NCBI GenBank assembly: GCA_020746995.1
Contig: JAGPXD010000004.1
Location: 1,612,001 to 1,676,000, forward strand
Origin: Plectosphaerella cucumerina
Lineage: Eukaryota; Ascomycota; Sordariomycetes; Glomerellales; Plectosphaerellaceae
Direction of reading: 5' to 3'
DNA: 64,000 nt
Below are positions 41,569 to 54,074 of the stretch, in pieces (position 1 is the stretch's first letter; each line of letters opens with the position of its first letter). The notes under the pieces were generated by a model. It was given only the letters and a program-made list of their open reading frames with translations, was not told the DNA's origin and did no database searches. Made by a program: the position numbers and the translations under genes.

Positions 41569-43512
41569 ATGCGGACGAGATCCGCAGCTCAAAGGGCGGC
41601 CGCAGCTGAGGGCCAGTCGATGGCCCAGCTTGTTGAGCCACCTCCTCAGCTCCCCAATGCAGCCGATAATACACCTGTCTTCAAGACAACCTCGATCCAA
41701 GTCAAAGCCACCAAGTCTGTGAAAGCCACGAAGAAGAAAAGAGCTGCTGGCCAAGATTCCAATCTCGATGTTCCGGCACCAAAACGGACCAGACAGTCGA
41801 AGCGGGCTAAGGCTGCCAAGCCAACTCTTCCCGCAGACATACTACCTCATGGCCTGGGAAAGATACACACTATTCAACAGAATGTCCAAGAAGAAGTCCA
41901 TCTACTCGCAAAGTCAGCGGGCGTCGAGAAGCTTGATACGTCCCCAGACTCGCCTGACTACCTACTTTCAATCACCTTCAACTTTGTCCAAGAAATCATC
42001 GAAAAGGCATCCAGCAGCATCTATCACGAAATCAAACCAACTACACCCACCGCGGCCCATTTGTCGCCTCCGGTCGATGAGTCCCGCGGCCGCACCCTAC
42101 GAACTCGATCACATCGAACAGTTCCCACGCCCCACGAGGTGCCACTACCCACCCCCGACGCGAGCTTCACTGAATCTGTCGACACTACTATTATCGAAAA
42201 CCTAGAGAAGGAAACCCAGGAAGTTCGAGTCAAGAAGAAGAAACGTGAGGCTCGAAGGACCAAGGCCAACCCGTATGGGCTCATGCCCGGCCGAACGCCC
42301 TTCCCTGACCTGGCCGGGCCCACTGAAGACGCTTGCCGCGAAGTGCACCGCATCCTGACCGAAACTCATGGAGAATTCAAAGCCCCTGACAAGATTCCCG
42401 CACCCTCGACCTCGGTCGCTGGCTGCGGTGAGGTGCCCGACCTGGTCGACGCCCTGATCCGCACCCTCATCAGCGGCCACACAGCCATGGCCAACGCCAA
42501 CCTGGCGATTCAAGACGTCATCGCAAAGTACGGCCAATGGGGCCCAGAGAGTGTCGGTGCAGGGAGCATCGACTGGAACAAGGTTCGACTCTCGGACGAA
42601 GCCGAAATCGTTCAAGCCGTCAAGCGAGCTGGGCTCGGACCTACCAAGGGGAAGGACATCAAGCTGATCCTCGAGCAAGTGTACCAAGACAACCAGGAGA
42701 GAAAGGCTGCATATTTCAAAGAGAAGGAAACTGGGGAGACGACAGAGATGAGCGGAGCCCAGGGCCTCACGCAGGGCCAGAAGGATCACCAGCTGCTCAA
42801 GATCGAGAACGGCGTCCTGACGCTCGACCACATCCGAGGAATGACTCCCAACGAGGCCATGCTCGAGTTCACAAAGTACCCCGGTATTGGCGTAAAGACA
42901 GCATCTTGCCTCGTCTTGTTCTGTCTGCAGCAGCCCAGCTTCGCCGTCGACACGCACGTCTGGCGCTTCTGCAAGTGGCTCGGATGGGTGCCCCCCAAGG
43001 CCTCCAGAGACGACACATACATGCACGGCGAGGTGCGCATCCCGAATGAGCTCAAATACGGCCTGCACCAGCTCTTCATCCGCCACGGCAAGGAATGCGG
43101 GCGCTGCCGCAGTGGCACCGTCGAGGGCACCAGGGAGTGGGATGAGCTCGTCTGTCCGCTCGAGCACCTTCTCGACCGCTTCGACAAGCGTAAGACCAAG
43201 ATGCAGTCGAAGCCGAAGAAGGCTGGAAAGAAGGGCAAGGCCAAGATCGAGGACGAGGATGAAGACGAGGAGGAGGAGCAGAAGCTGCCTCAGGAGACCG
43301 AGACCATGCCAGGCAGTGATGCTGAGGATGAGCCAAACGATTCAACGGAGATCGGCGGTGTGGTTCCTGCTGAAGATGATACTTCAAACGAAGAGCCTCG
43401 AGATGAATCTGTCAAGACCATCGTCAAGGAAGCGGTTCTCGACTTTGAAACAAACAAGCTGGTGGTGGGGCTGAGACTGAGGAAGCGGGTCAATTACTCC
43501 AAAATGGTGTGA
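41569..43512 (+). CDS. HhH-GPD superfamily DNA glycosylase (bifunctional type)
   Basis: Base-excision repair glycosylase. Single exon, 647 residues. The N-terminal 270 residues are basic and disordered (possible nuclear targeting). The HhH-GPD domain lies at about 290-510 and ends in a helix-hairpin-helix YPGIGVKTAS. Lys443 in that hairpin and Asp461 in VDTHV are 18 residues apart, exactly as the catalytic Lys120/Asp138 of E. coli endonuclease III, so glycosylase/AP-lyase chemistry is expected. The LGWVP segment and the following LHQLFIRHGKEC region recall plant DEMETER/ROS1 enzymes as well as endonuclease III. The C-terminal iron-sulfur cysteines are not in the classic C-x6-C-x2-C-x5-C order: only CGRC and one later Cys are visible. 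An acidic tail (about 560-620) follows. The substrate could be an oxidised pyrimidine or another modified base; the sequence does not say. Head-to-head with the RID gene. Confidence 0.85.
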   Translation: MRTRSAAQRAAAAEGQSMAQLVEPPPQLPNAADNTPVFKTTSIQVKATKSVKATKKKRAAGQDSNLDVPAPKRTRQSKRAKAAKPTLPADILPHGLGKIHTIQQNVQEEVHLLAKSAGVEKLDTSPDSPDYLLSITFNFVQEIIEKASSSIYHEIKPTTPTAAHLSPPVDESRGRTLRTRSHRTVPTPHEVPLPTPDASFTESVDTTIIENLEKETQEVRVKKKKREARRTKANPYGLMPGRTPFPDLAGPTEDACREVHRILTETHGEFKAPDKIPAPSTSVAGCGEVPDLVDALIRTLISGHTAMANANLAIQDVIAKYGQWGPESVGAGSIDWNKVRLSDEAEIVQAVKRAGLGPTKGKDIKLILEQVYQDNQERKAAYFKEKETGETTEMSGAQGLTQGQKDHQLLKIENGVLTLDHIRGMTPNEAMLEFTKYPGIGVKTASCLVLFCLQQPSFAVDTHVWRFCKWLGWVPPKASRDDTYMHGEVRIPNELKYGLHQLFIRHGKECGRCRSGTVEGTREWDELVCPLEHLLDRFDKRKTKMQSKPKKAGKKGKAKIEDEDEDEEEEQKLPQETETMPGSDAEDEPNDSTEIGGVVPAEDDTSNEEPRDESVKTIVKEAVLDFETNKLVVGLRLRKRVNYSKMV

Positions 43513-44717
43513 TATGGGCGTATTCGGGGCGTTTTCAGGAGCCATAGTTTTAGTTCACTCGACTAGATGCCTGAATCGAATCTGTTGATGTACAGCTAGT
43601 AGCGGGATCTGTTGGTGCTCATGGTGTTTACAGCCACAGCTGTCGAGGCATATGGTTGTAGGAGAGAGACGATGAGTGCCTACTTTTTGATCCAGATTCT
43701 TGTTAACGCTTGAGTGTGTGCATCGGTTTGTGCTTCCTTTGTCTCTTGCCGTTTGAATCTTACTATTGGCCACCTCAAAGATGAGAAGCCTCGAGTCTTG
43801 AACACCACTGACTGTGGGAGGTGCTCGAGGGCACACAGCCTCATCTCCTTACCCACCCATACTGTCAGAGAATGTATTCAAAGCGTAATTGATGTTCTGG
43901 GTAGATCCAGGCAGGTTTGAACCATCGGATAGCTGATAGAGCATGATGAAGATGCCGAGTTTGCTGCCCCTCCTTCCATGGCGGCGTTTGAGACGAGCAT
44001 GTCACTGCAGTGTGCCGTATCATCACGCACGGACCAAGTCTCCCTTGCAGTCTGACGTATCACCCTTTGATCCCCACTACGAATAGACGCGGAACGTTTA
44101 ATTGATTTTGGCGTCACCGCGTCAAGATCTCTGGGCTCCACGTCCTCGTCCGTCGTTCAAGGGTTGTGGGTTGGGGAGCCCGCAATTTTCTATCAACACC
44201 ATCGATCGCCAGGTCCAACCCGACCCTCTTTCGGCTTCCCGCACCACCGGCGGTATATACTCGCTGTAATTATATTTGATCTTTTTGTTTCTCTCTCTCT
44301 CTCTCTCTCTCTCTTTGAATATCTGCTCGCAGCTCGACTTTCCCAGGCCTGGTGTTGCGCCTCTTGTTTCCGGTCCGGTGAATCTATCGCAACACACTCC
44401 TTCCCGCCTTCCCGTTGCTAGGCCGGTACATCGTGGTTGCCAGGCCGATCTACTCCATCTCAGCCCTCCTGCCAGCTTCCGCAGCCTTCCCTACAAGGTC
44501 CGCCAGTCCGCCAAAGCTCGCGGGTCCGCCAGTCGATCCGCCAGGTCCGCCAAAACAGAACCCACCACAGACCTCTATTTAAGACCTTCCACCCCCAATA
44601 CTTCTTGGGCGCCGCCGCCTTCCAACACAACCCTTCCAACAACGAAAAACCCGACAACCCTCTGATCGCGACATCTCCTCCCACCAATGACCCGCTGGGG
44701 CGGTTCCCAACCCCAAG
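43513..44717. other. intergenic, glycosylase to SEN1
   Basis: 1.2 kb between two plus-strand genes, with the glycosylase 3' UTR at the left. The right half is C+T-rich and includes a (CT)12 run at 44291-44314, as expected of the SEN1 leader. No gene seen. Confidence 0.6.
44291..44314. repeat. CT dinucleotide microsatellite (12 units)
   Basis: Uninterrupted CT repeat about 400 bp upstream of the SEN1 start codon. Pyrimidine runs of this kind are common in fungal promoters and leaders. Confidence 0.9.
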
Positions 44718-47700
44718 ATGATGTCCTCACGATCCGACGATTTGGTGACGGACTGGTACAAGAAGTTGGAGAAGGTACCCGAGGGTCCGCACATGCTCTG
44801 TCCCAAGATCGACGATGACGACGACGAGGATTACGAAGATCTGACGACGCCCGGCGAGACAATAACCCTCGAGGAGAAGAAGCAGCGCGTCCGCGATGGC
44901 GAGGAGAGACTCGAGATCGCCTACTGGAACAGCCTGCTCATGGCTTACGGCCGGGACGGCGCCGGCATCTGGCTTAAGGAGTGGGATCGCAGGGTGACCC
45001 CAAACCTTCATTCCTGCGACAAGTGCGTCACCAACTGGCACATGAACCGCAAGAAGTACCTGGCGGCATTTGGCACGTAAGTTCTGAAAGAAGCGGTATT
45101 CGGGCGCCTGCGCCTGCGCTCGCACCTGCCCTGCCGCGCCTGGTAGACCGTTGATTGACATTGCGTTTGACTGGCAGGAACTGGGACGACGAGATTGTAG
45201 CCAACCTCACCGATATCCTTCACCGATACGACTTTCCTCGCATCACATCGGGACTGAAATGGGCGCTCAAGCAAGTCGACAAGGCCGAGAGCGAAGGACG
45301 CCAATTCACCAAGAAGGACCTGGGAGACGAACAAGCTCGCATCCTGATTTGCGTCTTTGAGGCTCTCTGTTGCATGCCCTACCTCAGCAGCCCCGAGAGG
45401 CGCACCGACTTCACCACCATCTTCGACCACCTGTCGCTTAAGAAGCCTCTCAAGCTGGGCGACAATGTGCTCCTTCCGGCGATGACATACTTCCTCTTCG
45501 AGTCGGACCCCATCCGCCGCAACTTCGCCGTCAAGGCATACGACCGCATTCCCTCGCAGAGTGTTCAACAAGAGTTGTTTGACTGGGCCATCCGCGATGA
45601 ACTGCTGGCGATCATCAAGCGCGCCGCGGCCTGGGATCCCAACGATGCCAGCCTGCACGAGGAGGTTGAGAGGTTCTGGCAGGGTATCAACTACATCCTG
45701 AAGACGCTGGACGGCGAAGTGATGCTCAAGGGCCTGCGCAGCTTGGACTTCAAGCCGACACTGGTCGATCTGATATTCTCCCACATCCACTTCCGCTCGG
45801 AGGCCATCCTGCTGTACGTCCTGCAGGCCATGTCTACACTGCTGCAGATGGTGCCTCTCATCATTCGAGATACCATCCTGGACGCCAGGCCATTTGTCAT
45901 CGTCGAGCAAGTCTTTGTTGCGCCGCTCTTCCCCCGCTTGCTGGCACAGTCCGTCGTCTTCTCCCTTCAGGACACGGAAATTTCCTCCGACATCATCTGC
46001 CACTCCGTTGGATGGATCGGCGACTGGATCCGCTCCATTCCCCTCAACGAGAAGAGCGATGCCTGCGAACAGCTTCTGCATCTGCTGTACACGAAGCAGA
46101 TCAAGATCGATGCGTTGGGAGACGAGGGCAAGGTCGCCTGCATCCGTGCCGGTCTGGACGCCCTCGAGCATGTCATCCAGTCGTTCATGCAGCCTTCGGT
46201 GAACCTCACCTCGGGCTCAACATCTGTCTATGTCAATAGCGTTCTCAAGCTGATGCTGACGCACAAGACGGTCATCAACGAGGCATTGAACGACCAGCGC
46301 GAGGTTGCCTACGCTCTGGGGCTGCAGGCTTCAGCCATGAAGACGATTCGCGCGGTTCTGACCCTGGACACGCGCATAACATCCGCGGAGCACCGGGAGT
46401 TGCGCAAGCAGGATAACAACCCGGAAGGCAAACCCCCCGCCCCCTTGCAGACCGCTGTACTTCGCGACTCTGCCGCGATCTGGGAGGCCGCGCTCGAGAA
46501 CGTTCACCATGGAAAGCGTCGCATGGCCCAGGCCATGGTCACCGCCATGGGTCCCCTCATCACTCTGGACATCTTCCGCCCGAAGCGCAAGGTTGCCGAC
46601 ACTCTCAGCCCCGACAAGAAGCGTCTCAACGACGAGATCCGCAAGACGGCCGCCGTATGTGGCAAGGTCTTGTCCCGGCTCTGCGACTTCAAGAAGGAGG
46701 AACTGCTTCAGCTCTGGGTCCACGACCAGCTGGCTCGCATCGTCCTCGCTCTCACCTTCCACAGCGAGGAGGATCTTCGAGAGGCGAGCCGAGAGCTGCT
46801 GAAGGTCGTCACCGACGAGATCACTCACTCCGACGCCCTCCGCGTCGAGCTCTCCAAGAGGCTCGACGTTACGCTCGCGTCGCTCAATTATGGCGTGCTC
46901 CAGCTTTCCAACCCGATACCGTTGGCATGGGGCTTCGCGCAACATGTCATCGTTACTAGTCGAGATGTCATGGATATTTTGTGCGACGAGTCGTCCGGAA
47001 TCCTTCGCTCGCGGGTTTTGGAAGTCGGGGAAGAGAAAGGCCTCAGCACCTGGTGGTCTGCGCAGTGGCGGTACATCGAAAAGGCCTTTGGTACCACGTC
47101 TCACTGGTCCCATGAAGTTGACGTCGAAACCATCAAGAACTTCTGCCGCTCGACCATTGAACTAGCAGAGAGGCTCATGGACCAGGTCGGTCTGATTGCT
47201 GCCGCCATGCAGCAGAAGAGGCAGCAGCAGCAGGACGGCTCCGAGACGGGCGTCATGCATGACCTTCTCAAGGAGCCCCGAGATCGCCTGTTCTCCATCG
47301 TCAACATGATCCGTCTGCGTGATGGCCATCTCGTCGGCGTGGCCGTCAAAATCGTCGCCAAGCTGCTCAACCGTCTCCGGGAGAGCAACCACGAGATCCC
47401 CCGCGACTCGAGGGAGTTTATCATCAAGGCCTGCATGAAGCTTCCCAACGGCAAACACGAGATCATGTCCAACCTGCAGGACCAGCAAAAGGCCGAGCTC
47501 CTCAAGGCTTTGGGCGAAGAAGAGGAAGACGACGACGTTGAGGTCATCCAGATAAAGCCCGTCACTATCAAGAAGCAGACGACGATCGACGCCTGGTCCA
47601 AATCGGCGCCGACAACAACCTCCAGCACGGCGCCGAAACCCAGGACCAACAGGGACGATGTGCTCGACCTCAGCAGTTCCCTGGAAAAGAGCAAGGGCCT

Positions 47701-50700
47701 GCTGAGCGCAATCAACAACCGTCCCTCGTCAACCACCAAGGCGAAGCCGTTGGCTTCCAAGATGAGGGAACAGCCCCCCCTCGCTAATAAGGCGCTCATC
47801 GAGTCGAGGAAGCAGGCGGCGGCGGAGAAGAAGAAGCGGGACGCACTGGCCATTGCCAAGGCCAAGGCCCTCCGAGGCACAGAGGTCAAGGGTTTGACGG
47901 GCATCGTCGGAAAGGAGCACGCGCCGCAGAAGAACGAGATCATGATTGACAGCGACGAGGAGGAGTCGGACGAGGAGGACGATGCCGATGTTCAAAAGCT
48001 CATCATCAAGGGCAACCAAGGTAAGCAGGCAGTCGACGAGGCGACTAGGCGCCGCGAGTTGGCCCTGCTTGAGAAGACCAAGGGACCAGTCAAGAAGACG
48101 CGCATCGTCCGCTCCGCCAAGGACATGCGTGCCCGACTGATCCCGCCGATGGACCAGCTGCACCAGGCCATCCTCGAGTGGGACATCTTCGACCAAGGCA
48201 ACGATCCACCCAACGTCCGTAACATTTCCAAGGTTGCGGACACGTACACCAGCCCCGACCAGTACAAGCAGACTTTCTGGCTTCTTCTCGTCTCGGAAGC
48301 CTGGAGATCATTCGTGACGTCCAAGGACGAGGCGACATCCAAGCCCTACGGCCTCAAGGTCTCTTCCCGGATGAACGTCGACAGATTCCTGGAGATCACT
48401 TCGAGCATGCCGGCGGCAGAGAACAAGGACAGGGGCCTCAACGAGGGAGACATCATCCTTCTTTCCATGTCGGCGACGCCTCTCGTCGACCAGAACGCCC
48501 CCCACGCTCTCGCGCGCATCTGGAAGAGGACTTACAAACGCGACATTCTTGAGATCACTTACCGGCTGAACTCCAAGAACAACCCGTTGCAGGCAAGTCT
48601 GAACATTGGTTGTGAAATGCACGCCATCAAGATCACCAACATGACGACCATTGAGCGCGAGTACGCCGCGCTGGAGAGTCTCAAGTACTACGACCTCATG
48701 GACGAGGTCCTCAAGGCCGAGCCGTCGCCCGTTCTGAAGTACAGCGAAGAGGCCGTGAACAACGTCATCAACAACTACGAGCTGAACCCCGGACAGGCCA
48801 AGGCCATCCTGGGTGCGCGCGACAACGATGGCTTCACCCTCATTCAGGGTCCGCCCGGCACGGGCAAGACCAAGACCATCATCGCCATGGTGGGTGCGCT
48901 GCTGACGGGCAACATCGGCAACGCAGCAGCCGTCGCTATTGCTGCTGCCGGCCAAGGAGCGAACAAGCAGGCCGCGCCCCTGAAGAAGAAGATCCTCGTG
49001 TGTGCGCCCAGTAACGCCGCAGTGGACGAGCTGGTCCTCCGACTCAAGCAGGGCGTCAAGACGCTGCCGACTGACTCGAGGTCGGGCACTACGCACAAGA
49101 TCAACGTTCTGCGTCTGGGTAGGAGCGACGCCATCAACGCGGCTGTCCGGGACGTCACGCTGGACGAGCTGGTCAAGGCTCGTATGGAGGGCGACACGAC
49201 CAAGGCGAAGTTGCTGGCTGAGAAGGACAAGATCCACGCCGACGCGGCGGGCATCAAGACACAGGTGGACGAGCTCAGGCAGCGACTGATGGCCACCGAC
49301 AGCAACGACCCCGAGTACCTGACGCTGCAGCGCAACTTCGACATGCTCAAGGTTCAGCAGAGGCGGATCGGACAGAAGATTGATGAGCAGAAGGAGAGTG
49401 GCAACACGATCAGCCGTGAGCTTGAGATCAAGCGCAAGCAGGTGCAGCAGGAGATCATCGACTCGGCGCAGGTTCTTTGCGCGACTCTGAGCGGCAGTGG
49501 CCACGAGATGTTCAAGAATCTCAGCGTCGACTTTGAGACAGTCATCATCGACGAGGCGGCGCAGTGTGTGGAGCTCAGCGCGCTCATTCCGCTCAAGTAC
49601 GGATGCACAAAGTGTGTGCTTGTCGGTGATCCCAAGCAGCTGCCCCCCACTGTGCTCTCGCAGTCGGCGGCACGCTTCGGCTACGACCAGAGTCTGTTCG
49701 TGCGCATGCAGCGCAACCACCCGGACTACATCCACATGCTCGACCGCCAGTACCGCATGCACCCAGAGATCAGCCTGTTCCCCAGCGCCGAGTTCTACGA
49801 AGGAAAGCTCGTCGACGGCGACGACATGGCCGGCCTCCGCAAGCAACCGTGGCACGCCAACTCGCTTCTCGGACCGTACCGCTTCTTCGACGTTGAGGGT
49901 ACGCAAGAGAAGGGCCACCGTGGCCAGTCGCTGGTCAACTTGCAGGAGCTGCGGGTGGCAATGCAGATTTACGCGCGGTTCCGCGCTGACTATGGCCGCA
50001 ACATGGACATTCGTGGCAAGATCGGTATCATCACCCCCTACAAGGCGCAGCTGCAGGAGCTCAAGACGCGATTCATGATGGAGTACGGCGAGGAGGTGAC
50101 GCAGGACATCGAGTTCAACACGACGGACGCTTTCCAGGGCCGGGAGTGCGAGATCATCATCTTCTCATGTGTTCGTGCCAGTCCGACAGGCGGTATCGGT
50201 TTCATGAAGGACATTCGTCGCATGAACGTGGGTCTGACGCGTGCGAAGTCGTCGCTTTGGATTCTGGGAGATTCGCGGGCCCTCGTGCAGGGCGAGTTCT
50301 GGAACAAGCTCATCGAGGACTCGAAGCGCCGCAACCTTTACACCAAGGGCGACGTCATGGCGATGCTCCGCAAACCGGCTCCTCCTCCGCAGCGTCAGCT
50401 TCCGCCGGCACCTCCCCGAGAGGTTGCCATGACGGAGGCGCCCTCTTACCGACCACCTTCGAGCTCGGGCCATGACCGAGACATGCAACGCGGCTACGAT
50501 AGCATCAATTCCCGTAGCGAGGAAATCCCGAGAGCCCCGCGGCGTGACGAGGCACCCACGATCCGGGTCGAGCCCCCGAGGAAGCGGCCCAGGGAGGGCG
50601 ACGACGGCCAGACGCAACAGGCGAAGCGGGTAAGGCCGGGAACATCCTCATCCTCATCCTCATCCACCCCTCCGCAGGAGGATGCGGCCATGACCATCGA

Positions 50701-51100
50701 TTCTAACGCGACAACAACAGGTGCACAGCAACGGTGGCGGCCAGGGACCGCCGACGGGACCACGGAACCAGCAGCAACGGCCGGAGTCCCAGAGGAAGCC
50801 GAAACAGGCGACGGACCCTTCAGCGATGGCGGCACTCCAGATGACCGCTCCGACACGGCCTCCGGCTGTGGTGACGCCCCCCGATGGGACGAGATCTGGG
50901 CAGGCACCGACTGGGTTGGCACGTGTGAACGAGCTCCAACGGACTGTGAGTATCATTCCTGGAGACGTATTGACAGGAGGAGCCACGTTGCTAACTGAAG
51001 AAAGGGTCGCCCTCAGATGCAGGGAGGACCGAGGCCACCGAAGCCCAAGAACAAGGGAGGGAATAGCATGTTCATTCCTAACAAGCCCAAGAAACGTTGA
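44718..51100 (+). CDS. SEN1: Sen1 superfamily 1 RNA/DNA helicase
   Basis: Nuclear helicase that terminates non-coding and short RNA polymerase II transcripts and resolves R-loops. Exons: 44718-45076, 45178-50629, 50721-50945 and 51005-51100, giving 2043 residues, in the range of fungal Sen1. The N-terminal half is the long helical SEN1_N domain. A Glu/Asp- and Lys-rich linker follows, then the Upf1-like helicase with Walker A GPPGTGKT (about 1343), IIDEAAQ, GDPKQLPP, YRMHPEI, DAFQGRE and GLTRAKS. The third intron (50630-50720) has donor GTAAGG and acceptor ACAACAG with a CTAAC branch site. It removes a CATCCT repeat and shifts the frame to a basic Gln/Pro-rich tail ending in MFIPNKPKKR, a C-terminus I consider genuine. 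An open frame continuing to 50998 without splicing is rejected. Confidence 0.94.
50643..50665. repeat. CATCCT microsatellite inside a SEN1 intron
   Basis: Almost four CATCCT units lie within the intron 50630-50720. If the intron is retained they encode a Ser run. Unit-number changes here would leave the spliced protein unaffected. Confidence 0.85.
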
Positions 51101-54074
51101 CCAAGACATGGATGCATCGCGAACGGCGTTCTGGGGTCATTTTGGCCAATACCAACATACACGGCATGGCATGGAGGATTATGGAGGTCATGGATTGGCA
51201 TGAGATGACAGACGAGTCATCAGAAAGAGGAAGAGAAGGGAAGTTGCCTGACATCCCATTGTGTTAGTATAAAGGAGAGAGGGGTCCGTCAACGTTTGCG
51301 AGAGCCAGCATGTCATCGAGAGGACGCTGCTCCAAGCAAGACAGAGAGAACGGATCGACGGTAGCTGAGGCAGTTAGGACTAACTGGTTCCAGATGGGTG
51401 CGCGGAGGGGATGATCAGGGTCTCTGGCAAGGCTCGCAAGCTCGGGGCTTAATGTGCTAGCTTGGTCTCTCGACATGTGACGTGATGTGAGATTTGGGGT
51501 CGGGGGATCGAGACAGTGTTTCGAGGTCAAAAGGACGCCGTCGACGCCTCTTTGTGAGATGTCGGAAAGCAAGCGTTCAAGTCAAACAAACGGTTGACAG
51601 ACAACCTGGAACCCAGTTTAAGCTCTGGGCCGATTCTGCGATTCTGACTCGGCGCGAGAGACGGCGTCCGATGCTGCGGCTGCGGCTTTGGCTTGCGGCT
51701 TCGTCTGCGGCTGCTGGTCTAGTTCGCTCCTGCTGCCAAGGAAACCGTAGGGGCGGGAAGGAGCGCATATGGTGAGTCGCGGCTGCCCTCCCTTGCTGCC
51801 CGGGGAGAGGTCGTGCCTGCCTTCCGCTGCAATGGCGGGAAGTGAGGAGTGACAGGCGCGTGTTTGACGGGGAACAGGGAAGGAACTGTCGGAGCTGTCT
51901 CCCCCCCCTTTTTCCCGGGCGCTGGAATGGCAGCCGTGCCTCTCCCGCTCAGCTGGTCTCCGCCCCCGAGCCCTTGACCCCTGCAACACATCACAACCTC
52001 CTTCACCCACCCACCACTTCGGCTTCCTCCCCAAGCTCCAAGCTGCTCCCCCCCCGCGCAGCGGCATGACACCCCCCATGCGCGCGGAAAGAGTGCGCTG
52101 CATGGGCGCAGTGCCGACCCGATCGGACATTGGTCGACGGGAGGGCCCCCGACGCAACGCTTGAGAGCCTTTTCCCGACGACCAAGGCTCGACGACGCGA
52201 GAATTGCTTCTTTCTCTTCCACCTCTCAGCCTAGCACGTCAGGTCGCCGACTCGCTACGCTGCTGGCGGGAAAAAGAAACAAACGCCCTCTCGACACCCA
52301 CCCTCGAGGGGCTATTGTCATCCCAGCCTCGGAGGGAAAAGACCGCACACAGCCTTTTTTCCCTCGCGTCTTCCCCGCCTCGATGATGCGAGGCCAGGGG
52401 GGCAGCAGATCACATACACCCCCCCGAGGCCCATGATGGGCGACACGTGTGGCTATAGCCAGCATTCCGCCCCCTGTCCCGCGCGGCATACTGTTTAGTC
52501 TTCTGGGCCTGCCGGAAAACGCATCGTGCAGCGGCAGCCGGGGGGCCTCGAGGGGATCCGCGAGAGGCCTGTCGCGTTTCTTCTTTGCCTCGTTTCCGCC
52601 GCTGTCTCTCCCCCAAAAATATGCCTGAATCGACGTGCCCCCTTTTGCGCCTGGCATCATTCATGCGGGTCTCGCTTCACATTGTCGACGCAGTCTTGTC
52701 TAGCCTCGTCTCGCCTCGCCCTTCTGCTGCCTCCACTTGGCGGACCACATCTCTCTCTCTCTCTCTCTCTTCCTGTCGATCACCCGAGCGGGGAGACGTC
52801 CGCAGCTGTACCGAAGCAAGGGGGAGGAGCCCTTTTAGCAGGAAAACAGAGATTGTCAGGTACCGAAGGGCCGCGCCGAAGTCTTGCTCCCCTCGTCGGG
52901 CGGATCTGGGACAGCAGACACACGCAGGACAGGGTTCTTGAATAACAACATAACTGAGACGAACCGCTCGGCCTCCTCCCCAGCGGCAGCGGCGCCATGG
53001 ATCGTGGCTTGCCAGCCTGCCACGCCCAGCAATGGGCACCGTTTGGCCAATGCTGCACCCGTTCCCGCCACCGCGTCGTCGCCCGCGCCGCCCGTCACGT
53101 TGAGGTCAGGGCCCTGTGTCTGACCGCGGACGAGCGAGCCAAGGCCAAGACGGCGGGAGAACGGCCAGAAAACCACCCGGCACACGGCCCATGGCCCACA
53201 GCTAGAAAGGACAAAGGAGAAACGCGCCCACAATCCTCCTCAACCGCTTCTGCCCCGCGCCCGCGCCGGTCCTCCCTTGCCGCACAATCGTCGTTCCTAG
53301 CGGCCCCTCTTGCGTGCCCCCGTCGACGTCCCGTCAAGCCCGTCCCTCATGTTAACCACGCTCTAGCTATCCGGCCGTTCGCTTTAACTCCATTTCGACG
53401 GCCTCGCTAGGCCCTATCGCTCAACATGGACGTTGGGGGGAACCCAAAGCTCCAAGCTTGGATGGGGGGGAGGTAGATCTCGTGGCGCCGTGCCCGCGAC
53501 GGCGCGCCTCGAGAAACCACCGACCCCTCCACCCCCCCTTTACAGTAGGTCGTCTTGCTTGCGCGCCGCGGGTGGTCTTGGTTTTCTTGCTTTGGCTGCC
53601 CTTTCTTTTTCTTCTCTCCTCGCCCTCCCATCCCGCATGCATGTTCCGTACCACGATTGGTATATCTCTTGTCGTCTCGCCTCCCTTTCTCCCCTCATCC
53701 TCTTCCTTGCCTGGACCCTCCCTCGGGACCCCGAACCAGCTGTCCCGGGCACAGACGTGTTTCCGACATAAATCGGACGGCCTGTCTTTGCCTTTTCGGC
53801 GTTTCCCCTTCTGCTCCGGTTCCCGGCCCGTCTGTGTGTTTCTGGGCACATAGCTCAGGTCTGACACCATCTGCCTCGAGCTGCCTCCCCTGTCGCACAT
53901 GCTCGACTGCTTCCCCGGCCGGGCCATATACGCCCTCCCGTCCCCCTGCCTCGCGAACTGACCTCCCCTGCTCCAAACATTCATCTTCTGTGCGCACCTT
54001 CATCAGGTGCGTAGTAGATACCAGGCCATTCTTCTCACACAAACGTCTGGCCCTCGAGGGCCTTCTCCCGGATC
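51101..54074. other. 3 kb without a recognisable gene
   Basis: The left part holds the SEN1 3' UTR. From about 51900 to 54074 the plus strand is C/T-rich with many CCCCC and CTCTCT runs, including a (CT)10 run, consistent with the promoter and long leader of the gene starting at 54075. Frames up to 243 residues occur but are compositional (Pro/Ser/Cys-rich) without motifs. Confidence 0.55.
52751..52770. repeat. CT dinucleotide microsatellite (10 units)
   Basis: Uninterrupted CT repeat in the C/T-rich upstream region of the gene starting at 54075. Confidence 0.9.

Noticed and set aside
48308..49918. Minus-strand frame of 536 residues inside SEN1
   Set aside because: Lies opposite the helicase core and has Leu/Val/Arg-rich shadow composition.
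50630..50998. Unspliced extension of the SEN1 frame to 50998
   Set aside because: A donor, a CTAAC branch site and an acceptor bound 50630-50720, and the spliced frame gives a basic tail ending MFIPNKPKKR that fits Sen1.
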